Positions 8,104 to 15,425 of a stretch of DNA of 17,609 nucleotides are shown in pieces (position 1 is the stretch's first letter; every line of letters begins with the position of its first letter). The notes below the pieces were generated by a model. The model did no database searches, was not told the DNA's origin, and saw only the letters and a list, made by a program, of their open reading frames with translations. This DNA comes from an uncultured Clostridia bacterium. GTDB taxonomy: Bacteria > Bacillota > Clostridia > Christensenellales > Aristaeellaceae. The translations under genes and the position numbers were made by a program. Location of the stretch: positions 1-17,609 of the forward strand of contig CAKUCE010000027.1 in assembly GCA_934643535.1 (NCBI GenBank), read 5' to 3'.

Positions 8104-9573
8104 TTACATCGAACCGGTTCTTTCCAGCACCGCACGGACCGTATCCAGCATGATCCGGCAGTCCAGACCAAAATCCCATTCGTTAATGTATTTGGTGTCC
8201 AGCCTGACGACCTCTTCAAAATCCACGATGTTGCTTCTTCCGCTGACCTGCCACAGACCGGTGATTCCGGGACGGAAAGCCATTCTGGCCCGATGGTGCA
8301 GCTGGTATTTTTCCCACTCGTCCACCGTGGGCGGGCGGGTGCCTACCAGACTCATATCGCCCTTGAGAACATTGAAAAATTGCGGAAGCTCGTCGATGCT
8401 CCAATCGCGGATGAAATTACCGATGCCTTTTTTGATCGTCCCATCCGGCTCCTTGCGGGCTCCGATGATGCGCGGGTCATACTTTACCTTGAACATCATG
8501 CCGTCCTTGACCCGGTTTTCCTTCATAAGCTCCTGCTTCATTTCCTCGGCATTGACGACCATGCTTCGAATCTTGAGAAAATAGAAGCGGCGGCCGTTGC
8601 GGCCTATGCGCACCTGGCGGAACAGCAGCGGCCCCGGCGACTGAGCGTAGATGATCGGCCCTACGATCATCAGCGCCAGAACCGCGAAAATGCTGCCGAC
8701 CAGCCCGCCCAGTATATCAAACGTCCGTTTGAGAAAAGCCTGTGAAAAGGTAACGCAGTTGGTGCAGGTGGTCATGACGGCGTAATCGCCCATTTTTTCA
8801 ATAACCTGCTTTCGTCCCACCTGACTTCCTTCCCGGCCCAGATACTCGTGTACCGCTATGCCGGATGCGGCGATTTCATCGATCAGCGTCCGATCTCCAT
8901 GCCAGTCGGGCAAAACAAACAGAATCTCATCCACCCATTCCCGGCAGACATACTCGACCAAACTGCTTTCCGTCGCCACCACCGGAACATTTCCATATTT
9001 CTTGACGAACAGCTGCTCCACACCGGTATGAACGCCTTCGTCCATAAGGACGACGCCGGAAATGCTGAAATGCCGCCGCTTGTCATTCAGGAGGCCTTCC
9101 ACCACCTCCGCGGCATAGGCTTCTGTAGCGGCGATCAGCGGAGAATCATGACCCGTTTTCCAGGGAATCCGTGGCAATACCCGTTTCCAGAGCAAGCGGC
9201 AGACATAGGAAAGAAGGAAATAAAATGAAGCCGTCAAAACCAAAATCACCCGGGAATAGCTGTCTCCGCCCTGGATCATCACCAGATACACCGAAGACAG
9301 CGCCAGGATCAGCGCTGCCTGCCGCAGCGTGCTGCAGGCTTCTTTCCAGTAGCCCCTTGCCAGAATATTGGAATACACGTTTCCGAAAAAGATCGCGGCA
9401 ACATCCATCAACAGCAGCATAATCGCCATGCTTCGGTAAAGCTGATTCGCATAGGGATTGCTCCACCCGATCCGAACCCAGTACGCCAGCACAAATGCCA
9501 GCTCAAGGCAGAACAAATCCAGAACGATAAAATCCAGATGCTTCAGCCAACCACTGGTCTGCCTTCTGTACAT
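8104..9573 (-). CDS. Polyprenyl-phosphate sugar-1-phosphate transferase (initiating glycosylphosphotransferase, WbaP/CpsE type)
   Basis: This is a 489-residue membrane protein. Likely membrane segments are near residues 15-33, 48-66, 86-102 and 108-125, followed by a soluble Rossmann-like region (about 145-270) and a further hydrophobic segment (about 288-309) leading into the bacterial sugar transferase domain. Catalytic-domain motifs include KRTFDILGG, QSPGPLLFRQVRIG, FLKIRSM, WSIDELPQFFNVLKGDMSLVGTRPP (D394-E395 pair) and PGITGLWQVSGRS. The enzyme moves a sugar-1-phosphate from a UDP-sugar to undecaprenyl phosphate, which starts repeat-unit assembly on the inner membrane face. The first sugar (glucose, galactose or another) cannot be told from these motifs. 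The ATG at 9573 has an AGAGGGG ribosome site. Confidence 0.95.
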   Translation of the reverse strand: MYRRQTSGWLKHLDFIVLDLFCLELAFVLAYWVRIGWSNPYANQLYRSMAIMLLLMDVAAIFFGNVYSNILARGYWKEACSTLRQAALILALSSVYLVMIQGGDSYSRVILVLTASFYFLLSYVCRLLWKRVLPRIPWKTGHDSPLIAATEAYAAEVVEGLLNDKRRHFSISGVVLMDEGVHTGVEQLFVKKYGNVPVVATESSLVEYVCREWVDEILFVLPDWHGDRTLIDEIAASGIAVHEYLGREGSQVGRKQVIEKMGDYAVMTTCTNCVTFSQAFLKRTFDILGGLVGSIFAVLALMIVGPIIYAQSPGPLLFRQVRIGRNGRRFYFLKIRSMVVNAEEMKQELMKENRVKDGMMFKVKYDPRIIGARKEPDGTIKKGIGNFIRDWSIDELPQFFNVLKGDMSLVGTRPPTVDEWEKYQLHHRARMAFRPGITGLWQVSGRSNIVDFEEVVRLDTKYINEWDFGLDCRIMLDTVRAVLERTGSM

Positions 9574-9628
9574 GTTTTCCCCTCTTCCGTTTCTTTTCCT
9601 TTACGCTCAGCTTATTTCCGGCTGCGTC

Positions 9629-10945
9629 TCACTGCCACTTCGGCTGGTACTGGTTGATCATGGCGTCGGTATACCAGTAGGGGCTGGCGTCCCAACGATA
9701 TTTTTCGGGATAAGCAAACTGCTCCGCCACTTGATCGCCCGCCTGTATCAGCGCTTTGCGGGCCGTCTTCATGGCGCTGGTGTCCTGTGCGTCCATGGTG
9801 TCCGCCGCTTGATCGAAGGCGGCGCAGGCGGCGTTCAGGGCCGCTTCCAGAGTCTGAAGGGCTTCCTGCTGCTCCGCCGTACCGGAGTCCGATACGCTTT
9901 GGGCGTATTCCAGGATCAGCCAGCCCACGCGGATAGCCTTGGAAGCCTGAAAACCGCTCTGCTCCAGCCATTTCGTGTACTCGCGGCTCACATAGGGCAG
10001 CGGCTCCGCGTCAATGCCGAAGGTTTCCTTCAGAACCTCGATCCGATTGTCCTGATCGGTCAGGGTAAAGTTCCATTGCAGCACGGAACGGTAGGGGCCC
10101 GTCAGCACATAGGAACCCACATCGTCCGCGCTGCCCGAAAGGAGCAGGGGCAGAAAGGACGCGGAATCCAGCAGGTTAAAGTTGGTCAGCACATTCTGTT
10201 CCGTGCTCTGAGCATAGGACAGCAGCTTGGTCAGAAGCGCCGGTTCCGAGCGCAGCTTCTGAAAAATCGCGGTCATCAGCTGACGCTGACGGCCGGTGCG
10301 GCCGATGTCGTTGGCGTTGGTGGTGGCGTTGGTGCGGGCACGGAAATAATCCGTGATGCCCGTTCCGTCCAGATGCTGCAGGCCCTTGCGGTATTTCGTG
10401 CCGCTGTGGCCGGTGTAGTTCATCTCTACATCCAGATCCACCCCGCCGATCAGATCGCCGATTTCGATCATGGCGTTCATATCCACCGCGCAGTAACGGT
10501 CGATCTTCACGCCGCCCAGCAGCCAGCTGGCCGCATCCTGAATGCGCTGAAGCCCTTCATCGGTGGTGTCGGCGCAGTTGATGGCCGCGTTCAGTTTATA
10601 AATGCCCATCACGCCGGGCACATAGGTCAGCGTGTCGCGGGGCAGGGAGATCAGCCGGAGACGCTGCTCCGTTTTGTCCAGCGAGGCCACCAGCACCGCG
10701 TCGGTGTGGCAGTCGCTGAAAACGTTCTTGCCGCCGCTGCCCCGGTAGCCCCTGTCACCGAAATCAATGCCCAGCAGCAGCAGGTTGAAATATTCGTGCT
10801 CTGTCTGCACCTCCGGCACGCTCTCCAGCGGGTGCAGCAGCGGATTCTTTGAAGGGATCCCCTCCGCCAGCGCCGGGCACAGTGCCTGCGCCAGCAGCAG
10901 AAGGACGCAAAGTCCGAGAGACAGGCGTTTCTGATATCTGCTCAT
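9629..10945 (-). CDS. LytR-CpsA-Psr (LCP) family protein, probably attaches polysaccharide to the cell wall
   Basis: This is a 438-residue protein with an LCP domain at about residues 52-235: LLLLGID, HTDAVLVASL (Asp82), LISLPRDTLTYVPG (Arg103, Asp104), KLNAAI, and a late Arg cluster DIGRTGRQRQLM (Arg216, Arg219, Arg221). These are the pyrophosphate- and metal-binding positions of the family, which transfers lipid-linked glycans onto peptidoglycan. The start is the ATG at 10945 with GGAGG 6-7 nt upstream. An ATG-less upstream extension to 10987 is not supported. Residues 1-27 look like a signal peptide with an ALA cleavage site rather than the usual uncleaved anchor. About 200 residues after the LCP core, rich in Ala and charged helical segments, are of unknown role. 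It lies 76 nt after cpsB and 55 nt before the transferase gene. Confidence 0.9.
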   Translation of the reverse strand: MSRYQKRLSLGLCVLLLLAQALCPALAEGIPSKNPLLHPLESVPEVQTEHEYFNLLLLGIDFGDRGYRGSGGKNVFSDCHTDAVLVASLDKTEQRLRLISLPRDTLTYVPGVMGIYKLNAAINCADTTDEGLQRIQDAASWLLGGVKIDRYCAVDMNAMIEIGDLIGGVDLDVEMNYTGHSGTKYRKGLQHLDGTGITDYFRARTNATTNANDIGRTGRQRQLMTAIFQKLRSEPALLTKLLSYAQSTEQNVLTNFNLLDSASFLPLLLSGSADDVGSYVLTGPYRSVLQWNFTLTDQDNRIEVLKETFGIDAEPLPYVSREYTKWLEQSGFQASKAIRVGWLILEYAQSVSDSGTAEQQEALQTLEAALNAACAAFDQAADTMDAQDTSAMKTARKALIQAGDQVAEQFAYPEKYRWDASPYWYTDAMINQYQPKWQ

Positions 10946-11021
10946 GATTTTCCTCCTTCCGGTTTGCGAATCCGCAAGCCTTGCCATTCGAATGCGGGAA
11001 AAAGTTCTCGCCGTTCCCGTT

Positions 11022-11753
11022 TCAGATCAGCGGCATCTCAAAGATAGCCTGCTGATTTTCGCCCGTCCAGCGCCGGGCCGCCTCCTCGCCGTACTGTTTG
11101 GCCAGCAGCTCCCGCGCTTCCCCCAGCAACGGCGACCGGCCGGACGTGTTATGGGCGTCCGTGGCGATCAGATCGATCAATCCATGGGAAAGCACGTGCT
11201 CCCGAAAGCGCCGCAGATCCCAAGGGCCTTTTTCTACAACGGTGGCTGCATTCATCTGGAATAACACACGAAACTCCGAGCGAAGCGCCTCGAACAGCCC
11301 CAAATTACGCCGGAAAGCGTCGTAACGCTCGCAGTGAGCGATGACTGGCAAATAACCGGCGTTAGCCAGCCTGCGCACTGCATCCGTCACCGCCTGCACG
11401 CTGCTGGTAGGATCAAACTCCACCAGTACGCAGGCCGTTCCCGCCAGCGTAGGCAGCTTTCTCTGCCGGAGCTGCTCCACCGCCACGTCGGAATAAAAAA
11501 TCTCGCAGCCTGAAAACAGTTGGATGTCCATCCCCCGCTTTTCCCGGCACTCGTAATTGATCTCCCGCAGATGACGGAAATAGCGTTCCCGTGGAAAGGC
11601 GTGCATGGCCGGATAGGCGTGGCTGGTGGCGATCAGCCGGCGGATGCCGTCCCGGCAGGCCGCTTCCAGCAGGGCGACGGATTCCTCCAGCGTTCGAGGA
11701 CCGTCGTCTACACCATAGACGACATGGGCATGAATATCGGTCAGTCCGTTCAC
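11022..11753 (-). CDS. cpsB: Capsule protein-tyrosine phosphatase, PHP family (CpsB/Wzh/YwqE type)
   Basis: This is a 243-residue PHP-fold metal-dependent phosphatase. The N-terminal TDIHAHVVYGVDDGPRTLEES carries the His-x-His metal ligands and the DDGP motif of CpsB. TSHAYP, IAHCERY and TDAHNTSGRSPLL supply the remaining metal-binding His/Asp and Arg residues. It should dephosphorylate the Tyr-rich tail of the CpsD kinase, letting the kinase cycle and so controlling polymer length and output. It starts with GTG at 11753 inside the cpsD stop (GTGA, 4-nt overlap), behind a GAGGG ribosome site, which suggests tight coupling of kinase and phosphatase levels. The length matches the family (about 243-254). 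Confidence 0.94.
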   Translation of the reverse strand: MNGLTDIHAHVVYGVDDGPRTLEESVALLEAACRDGIRRLIATSHAYPAMHAFPRERYFRHLREINYECREKRGMDIQLFSGCEIFYSDVAVEQLRQRKLPTLAGTACVLVEFDPTSSVQAVTDAVRRLANAGYLPVIAHCERYDAFRRNLGLFEALRSEFRVLFQMNAATVVEKGPWDLRRFREHVLSHGLIDLIATDAHNTSGRSPLLGEARELLAKQYGEEAARRWTGENQQAIFEMPLI

Positions 11754-12658
11754 GGCTGTCCCTCACCCGAAGAGACGCGGGAATGCCGTCTGGGCGTTTC
11801 CTGACTCTGCTGGAGGCCGAAGGGCGGCTGTTCGCCTGCCTGAGGCTTCCGGGGCGGAAGGGCTCCCGCCATGGCCGTTCGAGGGGCCTCCTGCTGCGGC
11901 TTGCGGACCGTGCCGGTCTGTCGGGGCGCTTTTTTCTCCTGCTGCTCCTCCGATGGCCTGTAATCAGAGGATTGATAATGAGAATAATAGGACTTATAGT
12001 AATACTTTTTGGACTTATGCGTATCCATTTCCACTTTATTCAGAATCACGCCCAGCACGGTGCAGCCGGACTTCTGAATCTGCTGAACCGCCGAAACCAG
12101 CTCCCGCTTGGAGACCATCTCGTTGGTAACCACGAACAGCGTACCGTCGCAGATGTTGGCGATCATGGCCGCGTCGATGATAACGCCCACCGGCGGCGCG
12201 TCCACCAGCACGAAATGGTAGCGCTGGCGCAGTTCCTTCATCAAACCTACGAAACCGGCGGAATTCAGCAGCGGCAGGGAATTGATGACTTCCTTGCCGA
12301 TAGGGATGACGCTCAGATTTTCGATGTTGGTGCGGTATTGGATGTCCTCCAGCTCGCAGCGCCCCGCCAGATAATGGGTCAGCCCCAGCAGAGGGCCCTG
12401 CGTGACCGCGTCATAGCGGCTGACAAACACGGATTTGCGCAGGTCGGCGTCCACCAGCATGACCGAATAGCCCAGGCTGGCCAGCTTTTCGGCCAGATGA
12501 AAGGTCACGAAGCTTTTGCCCTCGTTGGCCGCGCAGCTGGTCATCATGATCGTCTTGTATTCCGCGCCGGAGAAGATCACGTTGGTCGCCAGCGTATTGA
12601 TGGCCTCCGTGGTAGCGTAATCCAGACTCTGAACCGTCCGAAGAGTCATCATTCTCAT
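11750..12658 (-). CDS. cpsD: Capsule BY-type tyrosine autokinase (CpsD/CapB/YwqD type) with long C-terminal tail
   Basis: This is a 302-residue cytoplasmic P-loop kinase. The Walker A motif is AANEGKSF (G47, K48, S49), where the family usually has PGEGKST. Walker A' is VMLVDADLRKS (67-76) and Walker B is FVLVDAPPVG (149-158). A tyrosine cluster at about 219-233 (seven Tyr: 219, 220, 221, 224, 225, 228, 233) is the autophosphorylation site typical of BY kinases. Unusually, about 69 further residues follow, rich in Gln, Pro, Arg and Lys, where most homologues stop at the Tyr cluster. The kinase needs the membrane activator CpsC, whose gene overlaps it by 4 nt (ATGA), and CpsB is its phosphatase. 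Together they tune chain length and polymerisation. Confidence 0.94.
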   Translation of the reverse strand: MRMMTLRTVQSLDYATTEAINTLATNVIFSGAEYKTIMMTSCAANEGKSFVTFHLAEKLASLGYSVMLVDADLRKSVFVSRYDAVTQGPLLGLTHYLAGRCELEDIQYRTNIENLSVIPIGKEVINSLPLLNSAGFVGLMKELRQRYHFVLVDAPPVGVIIDAAMIANICDGTLFVVTNEMVSKRELVSAVQQIQKSGCTVLGVILNKVEMDTHKSKKYYYKSYYSHYQSSDYRPSEEQQEKKAPRQTGTVRKPQQEAPRTAMAGALPPRKPQAGEQPPFGLQQSQETPRRHSRVSSGEGQP

Positions 12659-13413
12659 GCCTTTTCACCCCGCTTCGTCTTTTTCGCCTGCGCGCCCCCT
12701 GTCAGAGGAACGATGCTGAACACCGGCAGGCCCAGCTTTTCAATATCTTCCTTGGATTTGATGGTATCGTTGAGCAGGAACCGGGCGACAACGACGGCCA
12801 CCGCCAGCAGACCGCCCGCCAGGAAGCCCAGCGCCAACAGCAGCTTTTTCCGGGGCTGGACCGGATCCTTCGGCAGAACGGCCGTGGACAGGACATTGGG
12901 CCGTTCGCTGGACATGACGTCAGCCACGTAATCGCTGACGACCCGGGCGTATTCATTGGCCACGTTCATGGCCTCCTGCCGGTCTTTGGAGCGGACGGAG
13001 ATATTCAGAATACGGGTGGAGGACGGATTGGTCACCGTGACCATGCTTTCCATCTGCTCAACGGTATAGGACAGATTCAGCGCTTCCCGCACCTGCTCGT
13101 GTACCTCGCGGACGGAGAACATCTCAACGTAGTCCGAAGCCAGATAATTGCCGATCTGGAAATCGGAAAGATTGACCAGCGAACCCTTACTGGCATTAAG
13201 CACATACAGCTTGGACGTGGCCTCATAAACAGGCTTGGCGATCAGAAAGCCGTAAACGCCCATCAGAAGCGCTCCCACCAGTGCGGCGGCGATAATGATC
13301 TTCAGCTTGTCCAAAAGCGCGTAGCCAACCTCTACCAGATCAATATTTTCTTCGTATTCCGAATCAAAATCGACCCGCTTGTTCTCCTGCTGTTCCGGCA
13401 GATACTCCTGCAT
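12655..13413 (-). CDS. cpsC: Wzz/CpsC-family chain-length determinant and kinase activator
   Basis: This is a 252-residue membrane protein with two transmembrane helices (about 38-59 and 191-213) flanking an extracellular region. The Pro-containing motif LPKDPVQPRKK (180-190) just before helix 2 is the Wzz signature, and a short cytoplasmic tail (about 214-252) is expected to activate the CpsD kinase. The kinase is a separate protein, as is normal for Gram-positive systems. I chose the ATG at 13413, preceded by GGAGGGAT at good spacing. An in-frame GTG at 13530 would add 39 residues of low similarity with no ribosome site. This is the first gene of the operon, about 200 nt from the proposed promoter, and its stop overlaps the cpsD start. 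Confidence 0.93.
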   Translation of the reverse strand: MQEYLPEQQENKRVDFDSEYEENIDLVEVGYALLDKLKIIIAAALVGALLMGVYGFLIAKPVYEATSKLYVLNASKGSLVNLSDFQIGNYLASDYVEMFSVREVHEQVREALNLSYTVEQMESMVTVTNPSSTRILNISVRSKDRQEAMNVANEYARVVSDYVADVMSSERPNVLSTAVLPKDPVQPRKKLLLALGFLAGGLLAVAVVVARFLLNDTIKSKEDIEKLGLPVFSIVPLTGGAQAKKTKRGEKA

Positions 13414-13561
13414 CCAGATCCCTCCATGTCCTGTTCCATCCGTCTCTCTCAGGGAATGCGGCCTTTCCGCCAGCCCAGCCCTATTCAAAGTACGAATCGT
13501 CCTATTCTGATCCGTACTCCGTTTTTTCACTCACAAAGGCAGTCGAGCGTTTGCCGCAGAA

Positions 13562-13590
13562 TGTGCGTCTTTTCACTAAAAAAGCGCACA
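13562..13590 (-). promoter_or_regulatory. Stem-loop in the 5' leader of the capsule operon
   Basis: On the minus strand TGTGCG plus CTTTT pairs with AAAAG plus CGCACA, with one bulged A and a 6-nt loop (TTAGTG). This gives an 11-bp stem inside the roughly 200-nt untranslated leader before cpsC. No T-run follows it, so it is not a simple terminator. It could affect leader stability or bind a regulator. The structure is seen in sequence and the function is unknown. The rest of the leader (13414-13561) shows nothing else I recognise. Confidence 0.5.
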
Positions 13591-13605
13591 AAAGAGCGTT
13601 TTATT

Positions 13606-13619
13606 TGAAAACGTTTTCA
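13606..13619. promoter_or_regulatory. Perfect 14-bp palindrome, cre-like (CcpA/LacI-GalR family) operator
   Basis: TGAAAACGTTTTCA is a perfect palindrome with the central CG of LacI/GalR-family operators, and it fits the CcpA cre consensus TGWNANCGNTNWCA at every position. It covers the region from the last base of the proposed -10 box through the expected start point of the capsule promoter, a position where binding would block initiation. CcpA itself is not in the window, so assignment to CcpA rather than another LacI-family regulator is inference. Confidence 0.65.
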
Positions 13620-13647
13620 TTTTATCACACTAATTATATAAAGTCCA
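13619..13647 (-). promoter_or_regulatory. Candidate sigma-A promoter of the capsule operon
   Basis: On the minus strand, TGGACT (13647-13642; 4 of 6 to TTGACA) is followed after 17 nt by TAAAAT (13624-13619; 5 of 6 to TATAAT). Transcription would begin near 13612, within the cre-like palindrome, about 200 nt ahead of cpsC. A TATAAT at 13638-13633 also exists but lacks a -35 box at proper distance. AT-rich sequence continues upstream to about 13695. Confidence 0.55.
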
Positions 13648-13703
13648 GTCCAGATGTTATTAGATTCAAAGAAAAAACTCAGAATATTCTTTTTCTCGAC
13701 AGC

Positions 13704-13735
13704 AAAAACCCGCCGCGCTTCTCAGGCGCGGCGGG
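13704..13735 (-). terminator. Intrinsic terminator (27-bp hairpin, copy 1)
   Basis: Minus-strand CCCGCCGCGC and GCGCGGCGGG form a perfect 10-bp stem with a 7-nt loop (CTGAGAA), followed directly by TTTTT at 13708-13704. This fits a Rho-independent terminator for transcription coming from the alpha-galactosidase side, shielding the capsule promoter. An outer TCGACAG/CTGTCGA pair (13696-13702 with 13741-13747) can extend the fold. Confidence 0.7.
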
Positions 13736-13977
13736 CCAGACTGTCGAAAAAAACCCAGATCGACCGTCAACGCCCGCGAACAGCGCTCTGCGGCCCGCTC
13801 CGCTTCGCGTTGCGGGCTTCGGACTGCGCTGCCGCTGCGCGGCGTACTCGTCCTCGGTGCTGCGCACCCTTAAGCTGGTTCGCGGGGAAAGTGCTGCGGC
13901 ATAAGGCTTAGGGGCTCCGCCCCTATAACCCCGGCAGGAGGCAGTGCCTCCTGCACCTCCACTTTTCAGCAATCTAA
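13736..13977. repeat. Structured GC-rich intergenic element, probable dispersed repeat
   Basis: This is a GC-rich stretch between two identical hairpins, with several nested complementary segments. CCCGCGAA (13783-13790) pairs with TTCGCGGG (13879-13886), enclosing hairpins GCCCGC/GCGGGC (13793-13817), GCGC/GCGC (13826-13840) and GGTGC/GCACC (13856-13868). Further hairpins follow: AGGGGC/GCCCCT (13910-13924) and CAGGAGG/CCTCCTG (13935-13953). The architecture resembles a multibranched structured repeat rather than a gene. Reading frames cross it but look like low-complexity artefacts. The last hairpin has a relative at 17574-17590, which supports a family of dispersed elements in this genome. 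Confidence 0.6.
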
Positions 13978-14004
13978 CCCGCCGCGCTTCTCAGGCGCGG
14001 CGGG
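13978..14004 (-). terminator. 27-bp hairpin, copy 2, downstream of the alpha-galactosidase gene
   Basis: It is identical base for base to the hairpin at 13709-13735 and in the same orientation, and it lies 18 nt after the melA stop. On the minus strand it is followed by TTAGATTG, a poor T-run, so it may terminate weakly or serve as a 3' stabilising structure, with copy 1 as the efficient stop. The upstream flanks are also related (CAGCAAAAA versus CAGCAATCTAA on the plus strand). Confidence 0.5.
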
Positions 14005-14022
14005 CGAAAATATTCGATTCCC

Positions 14023-15363
14023 TTACTTGTACTGCGGCAGCCAGCTTCCGTGTGCGTCGATCAGGTCGTCCACCATGCGCACGATGGTGTCCATATCCAG
14101 CTCGCTGCCGGTATGGGGATCCAGCATCGCGGCCTGATAGATATGCTCCTTCCTGCGGGTCACAGCGGCTTCGATGGTCAGCAGCTGCACATTGATGTTG
14201 GTCATGTTCATGGCCGCGCACTGGACAGGCAGACGGCCCACATGGCAGGGATGTACGCCCATGCCGTTCACCAGACAGGGGACCTCGACGCAGGCGTCCT
14301 GAGGCAGGTTCTCGATCAGGCCGCCCTTGTTGAGCACGTTGCCGCCGATCTCATAGGGCGTATTGGTCACGATGGACTCCATAATATAGGAGGCGTACTC
14401 CTTGGTGCGCTGATGATCCAGATGCTTGCCGGTCTTCAGCTCGTCCCGTTCCTTCGCCCATCCGGCGATCTGGTTGACGCAGCGGCGGGGATATTCGTCC
14501 AGCGGAATGTTGTAACGCTCGATCAGCTCCGGATACTTGGACTTGATATAGAACATGTTGTACTCGGAGTTATGCTCGCTGGATTCGGTGCAGTAGTAGC
14601 CGAAGCGGCGGATGTAATCCATCCGCACCATGTCGTCGTGCTTTTCCGCTCCGTCCTTCATGGCGGCTTCGTTCTTTTCCAGCGCGCGGCGGCGGATCTC
14701 CGGATACAGATCGTTGCCGTCCTTGTCCTTCAGCTCCAGCAGCCAGCCCATGTGGTTGATGCCGGCGATCAGTTCCCGGCGACCCTCCAGCTTGTCTTCC
14801 ATGCCCAGCTTCTTCAGCAGGCCCTCGGAGCAGACCTGCACGCTGTGGCACAGGCCCACGGTCTCAATGCCGGTATACCGCTGCATATAGCCGCTGAGCA
14901 TGGCCATGGGGTTGGTATAGTTCAGGAACAGCGCGTCCGGGCACACTTCCCGCATATCCTTGGCGAAGTCGTCCATCACGGGGATGGTGCGCAGGGCGCG
15001 CATGATGCCGCCGATGCCCAGCGTATCGCCGATGGTCTGGCGAAGGCCGTACTTCTTGGGCACCTCGAAGTCGATAATGGTGCAGGGATCGTACAGGCCC
15101 ACCTGAATGGCGTTTACCACGAACCGGGCGCCGCGCAGGGCTTCTTTGCGGTTTTCTACGCCCAGGTGCTTGGTAATACGGGCATGGCCGCCCTTGGTCT
15201 CGTTCATGGCGGAGATGATCTCATAGCTTTCTTCCAGCCGGGTCGCGTCGATGTCGTACAGGGCGTATTCCCAGTCCTTCAACGCGTCCGAGCACATGCA
15301 GTCTCCCAGAACGTTGCGTACAAAAACCGTGCTGCCCGCGCCCATAAAGGTAATCTTATTCAT
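14023..15363 (-). CDS. melA: Alpha-galactosidase, glycoside hydrolase family 4 (MelA-like)
   Basis: This is a 446-residue GH4 enzyme (E. coli MelA is about 450). The N-terminal NAD site is ITFMGAGSTVF (G8-S11). GDTLGIGGIMRALRTIP and LNYTNPMAM (N151-P152) are family blocks. The Mn-binding motifs are GLCHSVQ (Cys172) and GINHMGW (His204). The CHS signature points to the alpha-galactosidase/glucuronidase side of GH4, not the phospho-glucosidases, and MelA similarity is strongest in the blocks I recognise. GH4 enzymes cleave by transient NAD-dependent oxidation at C3, in the cytoplasm, so melibiose or raffinose-type substrates would be imported by a transporter not seen here. The ATG at 15363 has a perfect AAAGGAGG site. 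Control by the divergent AraC-family gene is likely. Confidence 0.9.
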   Translation of the reverse strand: MNKITFMGAGSTVFVRNVLGDCMCSDALKDWEYALYDIDATRLEESYEIISAMNETKGGHARITKHLGVENRKEALRGARFVVNAIQVGLYDPCTIIDFEVPKKYGLRQTIGDTLGIGGIMRALRTIPVMDDFAKDMREVCPDALFLNYTNPMAMLSGYMQRYTGIETVGLCHSVQVCSEGLLKKLGMEDKLEGRRELIAGINHMGWLLELKDKDGNDLYPEIRRRALEKNEAAMKDGAEKHDDMVRMDYIRRFGYYCTESSEHNSEYNMFYIKSKYPELIERYNIPLDEYPRRCVNQIAGWAKERDELKTGKHLDHQRTKEYASYIMESIVTNTPYEIGGNVLNKGGLIENLPQDACVEVPCLVNGMGVHPCHVGRLPVQCAAMNMTNINVQLLTIEAAVTRRKEHIYQAAMLDPHTGSELDMDTIVRMVDDLIDAHGSWLPQYK

Positions 15364-15396
15364 GATGGTTCCTCCTTTGGCTTTCCGTTTGTTGTT

Positions 15397-15414
15397 TTCG
15401 CACCGTTTTGCGAA
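15397..15414. promoter_or_regulatory. Inverted repeat, candidate operator in the melA leader
   Basis: TTCGCA and TGCGAA form a perfect inverted repeat separated by 6 nt (ccgttt). The same stretch reads as a loose direct repeat of TTTTSGMACCGT. It sits just downstream of the proposed melA start point, in a 152-nt divergent gap with an AraC-family gene, a natural place for a regulator site. Binding is inferred only. Confidence 0.4.
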
Positions 15415-15425
15415 CCGTTATCCCT

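Noticed and set aside
13414..13530. N-terminal extension of cpsC from an in-frame GTG at 13530
   Set aside because: There is no ribosome site before the GTG, the added residues are polar and unlike the family, and the ATG at 13413 has GGAGGGAT well placed.
13679..13972. A 97-codon minus-strand frame covering the structured intergenic element
   Set aside because: It is low-complexity, Arg- and Gly-rich, and runs through hairpins and a terminator. No ribosome site was seen. Such frames commonly arise in GC-rich repeats.
13709..14004. A CRISPR array, because of the identical 27-bp repeats
   Set aside because: There are only two copies, 242 bases apart, no regular spacers and no cas genes. The repeats are perfect stem-loops with terminator character.
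13696..14004. An insertion sequence or MITE with terminal inverted repeats
   Set aside because: The end hairpins are in direct orientation, no target-site duplication could be recognised, and no transposase is present. A dispersed structured repeat is the safer label.
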